The translations under genes and the position numbers were made by a program. This document shows positions 1-7,125 of a DNA stretch of 19,204 nucleotides, piece after piece. Under the pieces are notes generated by a model. That model saw only the letters and a list, made by a program, of their open reading frames with translations, was not told the DNA's origin and did no database searches. Position 1 is the stretch's first letter, and the number at the start of each line of letters is the position of its first letter. This stretch comes from UBA7485 sp050945075 (GTDB lineage: Bacteria > Bacillota > Clostridia > Eubacteriales > Eubacteriaceae): contig JBMNSG010000034.1 in NCBI GenBank assembly GCA_050945075.1, positions 1-19,204 on the forward strand, read 5' to 3'.

Positions 1-60
1 CTGCAATCAAAAAACGGAACGGATTCGAAAAACAGTAATAAAATTACCCGCGGTTCATAA
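1..60 (+). other. possible 3' end of a gene that begins left of the window
   Basis: All that can be said is that a strong terminator lies just downstream (77-135), so a + strand transcript must enter from the left. Frame 1 is open to a TAA at 58-60 and frame 3 to a TAA at 34-36. Either could be the last residues of a coding sequence, and neither fragment is long enough to recognise. Confidence 0.25.
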
Positions 61-76
61 TCGACAGGAAATCAGA

Positions 77-135
77 AGAAGCTTGCAGTGTGACAGGGGC
101 AGATATGCCTTGTCATTGCTGGAAGCTTCTTTTTT
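77..135 (+). terminator. intrinsic terminator of the gene to the left
   Basis: A long interrupted stem joins AGAAGCTT (77-84) to AAGCTTCT (123-130), continues inward through CAG/CTG and TGACA/TGTCA, and is followed by a T-run (130-135). This is a typical rho-independent terminator for a + strand transcript ending at the left edge. Confidence 0.85.
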
Positions 136-956
136 GTGCTCAGATAAGATAAAAATCGCATCTAAGAGGAGAAAACAGGTTTTACAGGTAAGTTATCGCG
201 TAATAACGAAAAAACCGCTCTGAGCGCCATTTCAGGGGGTGTATATTTGAGGCCGGCTATGTTTCAGGAAATACGCCGGATTGCCCGGTTTCATGAACCT
301 TCAATTTTTGATTTGTACAGTTTTCCGGGGAAACAGGGATTCTTAATTGAATAAAGGGCCCGGATGCGTTATGCTTAAGCAAAGCTTTTAAAAAACACGA
401 ATTTTGTATTAGGAACTGCCTTAAAAATCGCGGTACTGCAATTAAGAAATATTTAAGAATAAGGCAACGTTAAGAAAATGACGCCTGAATTAAGAATGTA
501 TAAATATACAGGCTGAACAGAGATACGACAAGGGAACATCAGGCGTAAGACGAAATATTAAGTTAACGTTAAGGTTATTTCCCGGGTTATAACGAGGGGC
601 AATATTCCGGATCCGGCAGCATTTCCTGAAGATGTTGGGAAAGATTGCGAATTGAGACAGCGGTGTAAATAGTACTGGAAATCGAATCATTTTGCAGATA
701 TCCGGGAACCATCTGTTAGTCTGCGTTCTTTCGGACTGGATCTGGTCTTTATAGTCCGTATGTTTTTAAAGACAAATACGGTAAATGCCTGTTAAACTAT
801 CCGGCCCTCTGATACAATTCTGACTATGGGTGAACAACCCGCAGAACTGTCAATCCATTTACGGTAAATACAAAGATCCGGGGTCAGCAAAATCTCCGGC
901 TGCAGCAGTTTATGCTGCCTTTGTAATGAATTCATGGCTTTAAGTCAAAAGGACAT
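136..956. other. gene-free stretch of about 820 bases
   Basis: No reading frame here looks like a protein on either strand. Visible structure: TTAAG boxes at 442, 453, 470, 490, 558 and 569 (described separately); the dyad TGTATA-AA-TATACA at 497-510; the inverted repeat CCGTAT/ATACGG (756-761, 776-781); the odd palindrome ATTTAC-G-GTAAAT (857-869), related to AAATACGGTAAAT at 774-786; and a small hairpin GCAGCA/TGCTGC (902-918) just before the kinase gene. A TACAAT at 813-818 could be a -10 element for the kinase but has no good -35. The stretch may hold a regulatory region, a small RNA or a decayed gene; I cannot decide between them. Confidence 0.5.
442..575 (+). promoter_or_regulatory. cluster of TTAAG direct repeats, candidate response-regulator sites
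   Basis: TTAAGAA occurs at 442-448, 453-459, 470-476 and 490-496, and TTAAG again at 558-562 and 569-573. Two of the pairs (442/453 and 558/569) are spaced by exactly 11 bases, one helical turn, which is the repeat spacing of OmpR/PhoB-family sites. The regulator and the target are unknown, and the region is AT-rich, so chance is possible. Confidence 0.35.
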
Positions 957-1847
957 ATGAAAGAATCATTAATCGATAAATACCATTCACTGGCCGCGGG
1001 ACACCAGCCCAGAGCTGCTCTGTTTCACGATCTTTCCGGTTTCGGTAAATGCTCACTGACTGTTGCCCTGCCTGTTCTCTCGGCTGCCGGAATCGAAGGT
1101 TCCTGTATTCCAACGGCGGTGCTTTCTACGCATACCGGCGGATTTGAAGGATATACGTTTCGTGATTTAACGGAAGATCTGCCGGCATTTCTGAAGCACT
1201 GGCAGAGTCTGGATCTCAAGTTTGATGCAGTCTATTCAGGGTACCTTGGTTCTCCGAAACAGGCAGAAATTCTGGAAGACTTTATTGAAACCCAGGATCC
1301 GGAAACGACTGTTTTTATCGATCCGGTTATGGCGGATAACGGTGAGCTCTACCCGGGATTTGGCGTGGAAATGGTTGCTGCCATGAAAAAACTGGCAGGA
1401 AAAGCAGACTATCTGCTTCCCAATATCACGGAAGCTTCACTTCTGCTGGGTATACCGTATCAGGAAGCTCCTTATACAAAAGAATATATAGAAGATGTAG
1501 TCAGAAAACTTTCCGATCTGGGACCGCAGTTTATTATTCTGACAGGTGTGGGTCTGAAGCCGAATGAAATCGGCGCAGCAGTTTATGATGCAGCAACCGG
1601 CAAAACAGAATTCATCGAAACCACAAGGCTTCCCGGAAGCTTTCATGGTACCGGAGATGTTTTCTCAAGCTTTGTTCTGGCTGCATTAATGAACGGCCAG
1701 TCACTGCCACAGGCTGTCCGGATTTCGGTGGATCTGACTGCCGATGCCATTGCCAGGACCATCGCCAGAAAACGACCGTCCAGAGAAGGCGTTGAATTCG
1801 AGGGGGCATTGCCGCTGCTGATTTCACGTCTCGGACTGTTGAACTGA
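957..1847 (+). CDS. pdxY: pyridoxal/pyridoxamine kinase (PdxY-type)
   Basis: This is probably a cytoplasmic kinase that phosphorylates pyridoxal, pyridoxamine or pyridoxine with ATP, feeding vitamin B6 salvage. The 296-residue length fits the PdxK/PdxY branch of the ribokinase-like fold. The segment HDLSGFGKCSL (residues 24-34) is the substrate-side signature of Firmicutes pyridoxamine kinases. It is followed by PTAVLSTHTGG, by YSGYLGS with a downstream DPVMADNG, and near residue 230 by FHGTGD, whose Asp is the usual catalytic base. The ATG follows AAAAGGA (947-953) at a short spacing of 3. The gene stands alone: the region upstream is gene-free and a perfect terminator follows 15 bases after the stop. 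The substrate range within the B6 vitamers cannot be read from sequence. The symbol pdxY rests on family resemblance. Confidence 0.88.
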   Translation: MKESLIDKYHSLAAGHQPRAALFHDLSGFGKCSLTVALPVLSAAGIEGSCIPTAVLSTHTGGFEGYTFRDLTEDLPAFLKHWQSLDLKFDAVYSGYLGSPKQAEILEDFIETQDPETTVFIDPVMADNGELYPGFGVEMVAAMKKLAGKADYLLPNITEASLLLGIPYQEAPYTKEYIEDVVRKLSDLGPQFIILTGVGLKPNEIGAAVYDAATGKTEFIETTRLPGSFHGTGDVFSSFVLAALMNGQSLPQAVRISVDLTADAIARTIARKRPSREGVEFEGALPLLISRLGLLN

Positions 1848-1862
1848 TCTGAATAGAAACAG

Positions 1863-1884
1863 GCCCGCTTCGCGGGCTTTTTTT
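1863..1884 (+). terminator. intrinsic terminator after the pyridoxal kinase gene
   Basis: A perfect hairpin, GCCCGC-TTC-GCGGGC (1863-1877), is followed by seven T (1878-1884). A TTG that could serve as an upstream start for the next gene lies inside this T-run, which argues against that start. Confidence 0.93.
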
Positions 1885-1951
1885 GACGGCAGAAGAAAAT
1901 CAAGACAGCAGCATAATCAATCATTCGAGAAATAAGGGTTGGGTGAACGCT

Positions 1952-3013
1952 ATGACCAGTTTTTTAGTCAGGCATTTTGTCAAAGATTATAAAGATGTAA
2001 ATGAACCGAAGGTAAGGCAGCATTACGGAAGCTTTGCCGGCACCATCGGCATTATCTGCAATATTTTTCTGTTCCTGATCAAGCTGTCTGCAGGGCTGCT
2101 GACTTCCTCCATCGCTATTATATCGGATGCCTTCAACAACCTGTCCGATGCCGGATCTTCGATTATCACATTGTTCGGGTTTCATATGGCCGCTCAGCCT
2201 GCGGATAAAGAACATCCCTACGGGCACGGCCGCGTGGAATATCTGACCGGAGTGCTTATTTCCTTTATTATCATTCTGGTTGGTGTTCTGCTGTTCAAAA
2301 CCTCTGCAGATAAGATCATCAGCGGAGAAGCTACCGGTTTTACCATCCTGTCCATTGTGATCCTGGCTGTATCGGTGGGTGTGAAACTCTGGATGTGGAA
2401 GTTCTACGGAAAACTGGGCGGAACTATCCGCTCCGTTGCTCTGCGCGCCGCATCGGCTGACTCAATTTCTGACTGTGTTGCTACGTCTGCGGTTATTATC
2501 TGTGCGGTGATCGAATACGTAAGCGGTGTATCGCTTGATGGCTGGTTTGGTCTTGCCGTTTCCGTATTCATTGTCTGGAGTGGAATTTCCGCAGCAGGGG
2601 ACTCGGTCAGCCCGCTGCTGGGAAACGCGCCGGATGATGAAATGAAACAATACATCACCAACATCGTTTCCCAGGTTCCGGAGGCACATGGGTTCCATCA
2701 TCTTATGGTTCATGACTACGGTCCCGGTAACAAAATGGTGACCTTTGATGTGGTCCTGAACAGACGGATGACACTTGAAAAAGCTCATAAGATCATTACA
2801 GTAATGGAGGATAAGATCGAGCACCATTTTGGCTGTTTTGTGACGATTCATCCGGATCCCTACGATGATGAAAGGGAAGATGATGGTCAGGACCGCCAGC
2901 AGGCGACGGTACTCCCGCCCCATGAACAGCCGCCGGAAAAACAACAGGACAAGACCCGGAAAGACAAGGACAGCAGGAATCAACCGGCAGAAACAGAAAA
3001 AGATAAACAGTAA
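1952..3013 (+). CDS. cation diffusion facilitator (CDF) metal exporter, probably Mn-type
   Basis: An inner-membrane antiporter expected to export a divalent metal in exchange for protons. There are six predicted membrane segments in about residues 27-215, then a cytoplasmic dimerisation domain ending near residue 304. The metal-site residues are visible: N62-x3-D66 in segment 2 (inside DAFNNLSD) and D170-x3-D174 in segment 5, with HPYGHGR at 88-94. NxxxD plus DxxxD is the pattern of Mn-type CDF proteins such as MntE, whereas Zn-type members carry His in segment 5; assignment to Mn is therefore inference. The frame is open back to a TTG at 1883, but that lies in the preceding terminator; ATG 1952 has GGGTG at 1941-1945 and gives 353 residues. 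The last 45-50 residues are a highly charged, Gln/Lys/Asp/Glu-rich tail, probably disordered and longer than usual. No regulatory site is obvious upstream. Confidence 0.88.
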   Translation: MTSFLVRHFVKDYKDVNEPKVRQHYGSFAGTIGIICNIFLFLIKLSAGLLTSSIAIISDAFNNLSDAGSSIITLFGFHMAAQPADKEHPYGHGRVEYLTGVLISFIIILVGVLLFKTSADKIISGEATGFTILSIVILAVSVGVKLWMWKFYGKLGGTIRSVALRAASADSISDCVATSAVIICAVIEYVSGVSLDGWFGLAVSVFIVWSGISAAGDSVSPLLGNAPDDEMKQYITNIVSQVPEAHGFHHLMVHDYGPGNKMVTFDVVLNRRMTLEKAHKIITVMEDKIEHHFGCFVTIHPDPYDDEREDDGQDRQQATVLPPHEQPPEKQQDKTRKDKDSRNQPAETEKDKQ

Positions 3014-3097
3014 AAGAGATTGGGAACAGGTGAGCTGGGCGGTGCCGGAGAATGTGTTATTTCACCAGACTGATACAGAAATTAACAGATTTCATCA

Positions 3098-3139
3098 AAG
3101 ACAGAAACTGCTTTATTTGATAAAATATTGACAAATAAA
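3098..3139 (+). promoter_or_regulatory. candidate promoter and operator of the FNT channel gene
   Basis: AAGACA (3098-3103), 17 bases, then TAAAAT (3121-3126) could form a promoter. The -10 is bracketed by a perfect 8-base inverted repeat, TTTATTTG (3112-3119) and CAAATAAA (3132-3139). A protein bound there would block or gate the promoter. The -35 matches only partly, so the promoter is tentative; the inverted repeat is directly visible. Confidence 0.45.
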
Positions 3140-3158
3140 TAAGAGATTTGGGGGCACT

Positions 3159-3941
3159 ATGAACGGAACCAATTCACCGGCTGAGATCGCAGAGATCTGG
3201 GTCGGAAACGGCATCAAAAAGGCGAATCTTTCCTGGCAGAAAATGCTGCTGCTTGGAATTTTTGCAGGTATGTTTATCGGTTTTGGCAGTATGGCTTTTA
3301 TTGCAGCAACAGCACCTGGCGGATCGGCTGCGGAGACTCTGATTCAGAAACTGATCGGCGCTTCAATTTTCCCAGCAGGCCTGATGATGGTCATCTTCTG
3401 CGGAGCGGAGCTGTTCACCGGCAATAATCTGCTTACCCTGGCATTATTTGATAAAAAAATTACAATGGGGCAGATGCTTAAAAACTGGGTGATTGTCTAT
3501 ATCGGCAACCTGATCGGCTCGATTCTGCTGGCATGGCTGCTCTGGCAGTCCGGACTGATTACCGGCCCCGTCGCAGAAAAAGCGATTGCCATCGCGCAGA
3601 CCAAGACTGCAATCCCGTTCTGGCCTGCATTCGTTCGCGGCATTCTCTGTAATATGCTGGTCGTTCTGGCCTGCTGGTTTCAGGCAGGCGCCAAAAATAT
3701 GATCGGCAAGATCTTTGCAGTCTGGTTCCCGATTATGACCTTTGTCTTTCTGGGATTCGAACATAGTGTCGCCAACATGACTTATATTCCGCTGGGCATC
3801 TTTGCAGGAGCGGATGTCAGCTTTCTGACCATGTGGAATAACCTGATTCCGGTATCACTGGGTAATATCGTGGGCGGTGCCATTATAGTAGCCGGCGTCT
3901 ACTGGTACTGCTATTTGAGAAAACCGGAAGCCGGAAAGTAA
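3159..3941 (+). CDS. formate/nitrite transporter (FNT) family channel
   Basis: A pentameric inner-membrane channel family that passes small monovalent anions: formate (FocA), nitrite (NirC) or hydrosulfide. The 260 residues match the family, with six membrane segments. Recognisable pieces are GIFAGMFIGFGS in segment 1 (about 33-44), FCGAELFTGNN (80-90), RGILCNMLVVLACW (160-173) and GFEHSVANM (199-207), which carries the pore histidine H202. The ATG at 3159 follows a GGGGG Shine-Dalgarno (3150-3154). In a fermentative anaerobe formate is the most likely substrate, since pyruvate formate-lyase makes it, but no pfl or nitrite gene is adjacent, so the substrate is open. It follows the CDF gene by 145 bases and has a candidate operator of its own, so it is probably separately controlled. 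Confidence 0.92.
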   Translation: MNGTNSPAEIAEIWVGNGIKKANLSWQKMLLLGIFAGMFIGFGSMAFIAATAPGGSAAETLIQKLIGASIFPAGLMMVIFCGAELFTGNNLLTLALFDKKITMGQMLKNWVIVYIGNLIGSILLAWLLWQSGLITGPVAEKAIAIAQTKTAIPFWPAFVRGILCNMLVVLACWFQAGAKNMIGKIFAVWFPIMTFVFLGFEHSVANMTYIPLGIFAGADVSFLTMWNNLIPVSLGNIVGGAIIVAGVYWYCYLRKPEAGK

Positions 3942-3982
3942 AAATATTTCGAAACGGTTATGAGAGATACGTATCATTCAAC

Positions 3983-4006
3983 AGGGGCTTCCCATGGGGA
4001 GTCCCT
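3983..4006. terminator. hairpin after the FNT gene, weak terminator
   Basis: AGGGGCTTCC pairs with GGGAGTCCCT (10 pairs including two G-T), giving a compact stem 42 bases after the FNT stop. It is followed by TAATTAA rather than a clean T-run, so it may be an inefficient terminator or an RNA 3'-end stabiliser. Confidence 0.45.
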
Positions 4007-4016
4007 TAATTAACGG

Positions 4017-4045
4017 TTGACAGAGGGAAGCCTTTAACTTAAAAT
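4017..4045 (+). promoter_or_regulatory. sigma-70-type promoter of tRNA-Ser
   Basis: A perfect -35 TTGACA (4017-4022), a 17-base spacer and -10 TAAAAT (4040-4045). The expected start near 4052 leaves about 14 bases before the mature tRNA. Confidence 0.8.
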
Positions 4046-4065
4046 AATAGAGCAGTTTAATTTTC

Positions 4066-4154
4066 GGAAGCGTATCGAAGTGGTCATAACGAGCCGCACT
4101 CGAAATGCGGTTGTCCGCAAGGGCACGAGAGTTCGAATCTCTCCGCTTCCGCCA
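4066..4154 (+). tRNA. tRNA-Ser (anticodon CGA)
   Basis: An 89-base class II tRNA. Acceptor arm GGAAGCG (4066-4072) pairs with CGCTTCC (4144-4150), followed by G73 and an encoded CCA (4152-4154). The anticodon stem CCGCA/TGCGG encloses the loop CTCGAAA with anticodon CGA, reading UCG. The long variable arm (TGTCC-GCAA-GGGCA) and the T-arm GAGAG-TTCGAAT-CTCTC are both intact. It is a single tRNA gene rather than part of a cluster. Short frames crossing it on both strands are translation artefacts. Confidence 0.97.
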
Positions 4155-4168
4155 TTTTTATTAAAATC

Positions 4169-4216
4169 AAAAGTCCTGAAATGCCATGATACGGCGGTTT
4201 CAGGACTTTTTTGTTT
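4169..4216 (+). terminator. terminator of tRNA-Ser, possibly bidirectional
   Basis: AAAAGTCCTGAAA (4169-4181) pairs perfectly with TTTCAGGACTTTT (4198-4210) around a 16-base loop, followed by more T. Read on the minus strand it is also followed by a T-rich stretch. It may therefore also stop the minus-strand operon that ends at 4385, about 170 bases away, since no better hairpin lies between. Confidence 0.85.
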
Positions 4217-4384
4217 GTTTATTTCTTTTGTTTTTGCTCTGGTACCCTTACCAGATCTTGAAACACTGCTTTCAAGGGGGCCCTGTCGATTTTCCTGGTG
4301 ATGATACAGCCTCGGAATCATGTGATCAACGATGGCTTAAAACAACTGCACAAGATTGATTTCCATGATCGTCTTTTCCAACTG

Positions 4385-5167
4385 TTATCGCCCTAACGTA
4401 TACGCAGCTGAAAGTACTCTTTCTACATTGTCATCGGCATTATCCGTATATTGAACAGCCGTGAATGTATATCCCTCATGTGCAAGACAGGTTTCCAGAA
4501 AGAACAGAAAGATGCCGATATCGATTTTGTTATAGAATCGTACTTTTCCGGCAGGCATGATTCCTCTTTTACCCGGTTTCTTGTAGCGGTACACCAGAAG
4601 CGTATTGTCCTGGTGCAAGGTGATCCAGGGCTGGGTATTGCAGGCACTGGGAGCAAACCGGACGATATCGGCAGCTGGCAGAAGATCGCCCTCCCAGATT
4701 TCAGGTAACGGCTTTCTTTTCGCTTTGAACATATCCCTGCGGAACTGGCTGGCGGGCATTTTGGCAATTACCATCATGATAACGAATTCCATACCGTCCG
4801 GGGTGGTCTGCTTTGGCTTGCCGATACCGTACCACAAGGCTCCGATATCTCTGGAAGCAAGAAACAGATCAATCTGTTCGCCTATGTACCCGATGTTGCG
4901 CAGATAGTTTCCCTGCGGCTCACTGTAAAACATAATGCAGTACTGAGCGCCCCGGGTACAGGTCGTTTCGCTTTCCGGTACGATCTGAATTTCCGTTCGA
5001 ATGCTGGCGTCCAGAGGCTTTACCGTCCTGACAAAGTCCTCGAGCTCATGACGTTCATTCCCGGAAATCGCATCGGCACCGCGGAATAGATGAAACGATT
5101 TCCGCTTGAACAGCATCTCATAATAATCCACCATGAATTGATTGTTTATATTATTTTGACAGCTCAT
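4385..5167 (-). CDS. nitroreductase-like family protein (TM1586-type)
   Basis: Resembles the putative nitroreductases of the TM1586 type, FMN-binding proteins with a duplicated half-domain. The usual opening RKSFHLFRG (22-30) is the family RxSxR-like FMN-contact region, and APSACNTQPW (172-181) is the second signature seen in nitroreductase-fold proteins. The 260-residue length fits. Its substrate is unknown; reduction of nitro-compounds or quinones is only the family expectation, and several TM1586-like members have no shown activity. The start at 5167 has AAAGG upstream inside the end of the CatA-like gene, and only 2 bases separate the two genes, so they are surely cotranscribed and probably translationally coupled. 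It is the last gene of the minus-strand run that starts with the PadR regulator. Confidence 0.8.
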   Translation of the reverse strand: MSCQNNINNQFMVDYYEMLFKRKSFHLFRGADAISGNERHELEDFVRTVKPLDASIRTEIQIVPESETTCTRGAQYCIMFYSEPQGNYLRNIGYIGEQIDLFLASRDIGALWYGIGKPKQTTPDGMEFVIMMVIAKMPASQFRRDMFKAKRKPLPEIWEGDLLPAADIVRFAPSACNTQPWITLHQDNTLLVYRYKKPGKRGIMPAGKVRFYNKIDIGIFLFFLETCLAHEGYTFTAVQYTDNADDNVERVLSAAYTLGR

Positions 5168-5169
5168 TT

Positions 5170-5793
5170 TTATTGCCTTTTATTTCGTATTTCATTTTGC
5201 AGGCGCTCCAGAAATTCTCCAGCATGCGCACCATCCATTTGCGTGTGATGGAACTGAAAGGATACCGGCAGGACGGTTTTGAATCCGCGGCGCCGATATT
5301 TGCCCCAGATCATAAAAGGATTGTTGTAGATGCCGCTGTACATCCCGACGGCTCCATCAATTTCCACGTTGGTGATGGCGGAGGTGCCGATTACCATGCT
5401 GTCCGTAAGGTCATGGTTTTCACAGCTCTCGGCCACCTGCTTTGTCAGGTCCAGATAATCCCGATTAAACTGCGTAAGGTCGTAACTGAACGGAATATCG
5501 CAGGAGCTTACTTCGCCATCCTTGTTCATGACGATGGTGTTGACGGCAATTTGGTCATACTGCATCAATTTTTCTCCGACCGGGAGCATATAGAACTCTT
5601 TTATCTCGGTGGCTGCTTTACCGATACACCAACAGAGCAGCATATTGAATTTCAGCTTGTGCTTGCGGCTTAAGCGTATCAGCGGGGTTACATCCAGCGT
5701 CTTGAAAAAAGTTACCATGGGATTGGGTGCGTGCATCCACAAATCAAAAGCCGCAGCTCGATTTGTCTGTTGTGGATCAATTTCTTTTGCCAT
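5170..5793 (-). CDS. CatA-like chloramphenicol acetyltransferase family protein
   Basis: A member of the chloramphenicol acetyltransferase (CAT) fold, which moves acetyl from acetyl-CoA to a hydroxyl group. The catalytic motif HHxxxDG is present as HHTQMDG (182-188), with the downstream AGEFLERL typical of CAT trimers. The 207 residues are close to the roughly 215 of classical CAT. Many chromosomal relatives of this kind do not confer chloramphenicol resistance, so the substrate is open. The frame extends back to 5817, but ATG 5793 is preceded by GGGAGGAG at ideal spacing, so it is the start. That start and its Shine-Dalgarno sit inside the 3' end of a truncated GNAT reading frame, which suggests the gene was inserted or joined there by a deletion. 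Confidence 0.85.
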   Translation of the reverse strand: MAKEIDPQQTNRAAAFDLWMHAPNPMVTFFKTLDVTPLIRLSRKHKLKFNMLLCWCIGKAATEIKEFYMLPVGEKLMQYDQIAVNTIVMNKDGEVSSCDIPFSYDLTQFNRDYLDLTKQVAESCENHDLTDSMVIGTSAITNVEIDGAVGMYSGIYNNPFMIWGKYRRRGFKTVLPVSFQFHHTQMDGAHAGEFLERLQNEIRNKRQ

Positions 5794-6034
5794 TTTCTCT
5801 CCTCCCGCAGTTACCAATCATCTCCTCATCGGACTTCAATACAACCGCCCATAGGCCAAAGCCGAATATGTGGTACCGCTCGATATTTTTGACAATCCAA
5901 GCAATAACACGAGTTTCATCAAATGTACAGGGGTAATAGCGCATGATATCAGAATCAGCAAGTACCGAATACAACGCGTTATAGTCGCTTTCATGCATTT
6001 CCCGCAAAATCAATCTTTCGGTTTCTATCATCAT
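5777..6034 (-). pseudogene. truncated GNAT N-acetyltransferase (N-terminal half only)
   Basis: The 85 residues match the beginning of a RimJ/RimL-like GNAT acetyltransferase: ETERLILREM (4-13), then a typical segment with DIMRYYP, FDETRV and GLWAV, ending at EEMIGNCG. Intact relatives have 160-180 residues, with the acetyl-CoA loop (Q/RxxGxG/A) after this point. Here the frame turns into RRENGKRN and stops, so the cofactor-binding half is missing. The last eight codons are simply the Shine-Dalgarno and start region of the CatA-like gene read in another frame, and the overlap with that gene is 17 bases. The Shine-Dalgarno of this fragment is poor. It is probably inactive. It lies 25 bases downstream of the GyrI-like gene. 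Confidence 0.8.
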
Positions 6035-6059
6035 CCTGTGTTATCCCGACGGTGTGCTG

Positions 6060-6518
6060 TCAGCAGGCTTTTACAGCAATGTATAAATAGCAATGCGCCA
6101 TGCCGTCCTTTGTGTAGTCACCCGGAACGGTACTCTCATAGTCTGCTGTAAAAGCGCGGCAGAGTTGACCGCTTGCATTTTCTTCCAGGACCTGATTCCA
6201 CGCTTTATTTGCTGCTTCCTGAATGCTCGAGCCGTCAAAATCGTAGGCACGGTATTCGCCGGCCTGTACTCTTTCCTGCATCTTCGCAAAGAAATCCGCT
6301 GTTGCGGTAAAGATTGTCAGGTCGTAAGCACCTGTTTCATCTGATTCATAGTTTGCATATTTGGAGATAGGGGACAAGCCCTGTTGGAAAGTTCCAGCAC
6401 TGTCAAACATCAATGGGATTTTTCCGCTGACGATGTCTTCCCAGACCTCATTGATCTTGCTCATTCCACCCTCTGAGTTGTCTGTATGAATCGTAATTTC
6501 TTTTAATAAGTAAGCCAT
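6060..6518 (-). CDS. GyrI-like / AraC effector-binding domain protein
   Basis: A stand-alone 152-residue small-molecule-binding domain of the GyrI-like (SHS2 duplication) superfamily, resembling the integron cassette effector-binding proteins. Such domains bind cationic drugs or other hydrophobic ligands. Visible family features are YANYESDETGAYDLTIF in the middle, the AGEYRAYDFDG turn (the usual position of the ligand-facing strand), and the C-terminal DYES plus YLYIAVK strand. No DNA-binding domain is present. The ATG has GAGG about 10 bases upstream. It follows the PadR gene by 61 bases, so the two probably share a transcript. In that context it may sense or sequester the compound that the MATE pump exports; this is inference. 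Confidence 0.72.
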   Translation of the reverse strand: MAYLLKEITIHTDNSEGGMSKINEVWEDIVSGKIPLMFDSAGTFQQGLSPISKYANYESDETGAYDLTIFTATADFFAKMQERVQAGEYRAYDFDGSSIQEAANKAWNQVLEENASGQLCRAFTADYESTVPGDYTKDGMAHCYLYIAVKAC

Positions 6519-6579
6519 CGTTCTTTTCCTCTTTCATTTATTTGTTTTTTTGCAATCTGAATAGTGGCAATATCCCGGG

Positions 6580-7107
6580 TTATTTGTCTGCTGGTTTAAG
6601 CGAGGCAAGCCAGGTTTCTATAGCCTGTACTAAAATATACTGCTGCTGCAAAACAGCCAGGCCTGTTTCCGGAATGGCAGGAGCGTCTTCTTTCATATTG
6701 ATATTATCCTCCAAATAGGATTTCAGTTCATTGACGCCATGCTCGATGCGCTCAAGGCAGCGGTCTCTTAATTCAGGCGTCAGTTTATCAATATTTACAA
6801 TCACTGCATTGAAATCCAGAAAAAGGTAAACCGGTTTTTCGGAGATTTCCAGCATAAGTGCTTCAAATTCTTTTTCTCCTGCATCTGTCAGAGAATAAAC
6901 TGCTTTTTCCGGCATCTTGCCTTCTTTGACAGCAGTTCCTTTAATCAATCCCTTTTTTTCAAGCTGGAGCACTTTCTTATAGATAGATGGCGTGCTTACC
7001 TTTACCCATTTTGAAATGTTCCGGTATTCTACCAGCTTCTGAATTTCATAAGCGCTTAAGTTCTGATCTTTCAGCATTCCCAGCACAATTAGATCTATGG
7101 TAGTCAT
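6580..7107 (-). CDS. PadR family transcriptional regulator
   Basis: A winged-helix repressor of the PadR family (175 residues). The N-terminal domain shows the family pattern: TTIDLIVLGML (2-12), SAYEIQKLVE (18-27), STPSIYKKVLQLEKKGLI (38-55) and a wing followed by YSLTDAGEKEF (71-81). A C-terminal helical domain of the Vir-act type, used for dimerisation and ligand binding, fills the rest. The frame reaches back to 7125, but ATG 7107 has a strong AAAGGAG (7114-7120), and a promoter lies just upstream, so 7107 is preferred. It is divergent from the MATE pump gene, and the shared region holds perfect palindromes overlapping both sets of promoter elements. It most likely represses itself and the pump until a drug-like ligand is bound. 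Confidence 0.9.
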   Translation of the reverse strand: MTTIDLIVLGMLKDQNLSAYEIQKLVEYRNISKWVKVSTPSIYKKVLQLEKKGLIKGTAVKEGKMPEKAVYSLTDAGEKEFEALMLEISEKPVYLFLDFNAVIVNIDKLTPELRDRCLERIEHGVNELKSYLEDNINMKEDAPAIPETGLAVLQQQYILVQAIETWLASLKPADK

Positions 7108-7125
7108 ATATTTCTCCTTTGTCAT

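Noticed and set aside
490..690. A 66-residue minus-strand frame in the gene-free left end.
   Set aside because: There is no ribosome binding site, the composition is odd, and it overlaps the repeated TTAAG boxes.
830..943. A 37-residue + strand frame starting at GTG and ending just before the pyridoxal kinase.
   Set aside because: Its composition is protein-like, but it has no Shine-Dalgarno and contains the hairpin at 902-918, and no family is recognised.
1883..1951. A 23-residue N-terminal extension of the CDF protein from a TTG start.
   Set aside because: The TTG lies in the T-run of the preceding terminator and has no ribosome binding site of its own; ATG 1952 is better placed.
2462..2983. 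A 173-residue minus-strand frame inside the CDF gene.
   Set aside because: It is a shadow of a clear conserved gene and has no family resemblance or start signals.
4034..4321. Reading frames of 73-95 codons on both strands across the tRNA-Ser gene.
   Set aside because: They are translations of the tRNA and its terminator. Such frames are a common false protein call in databases.
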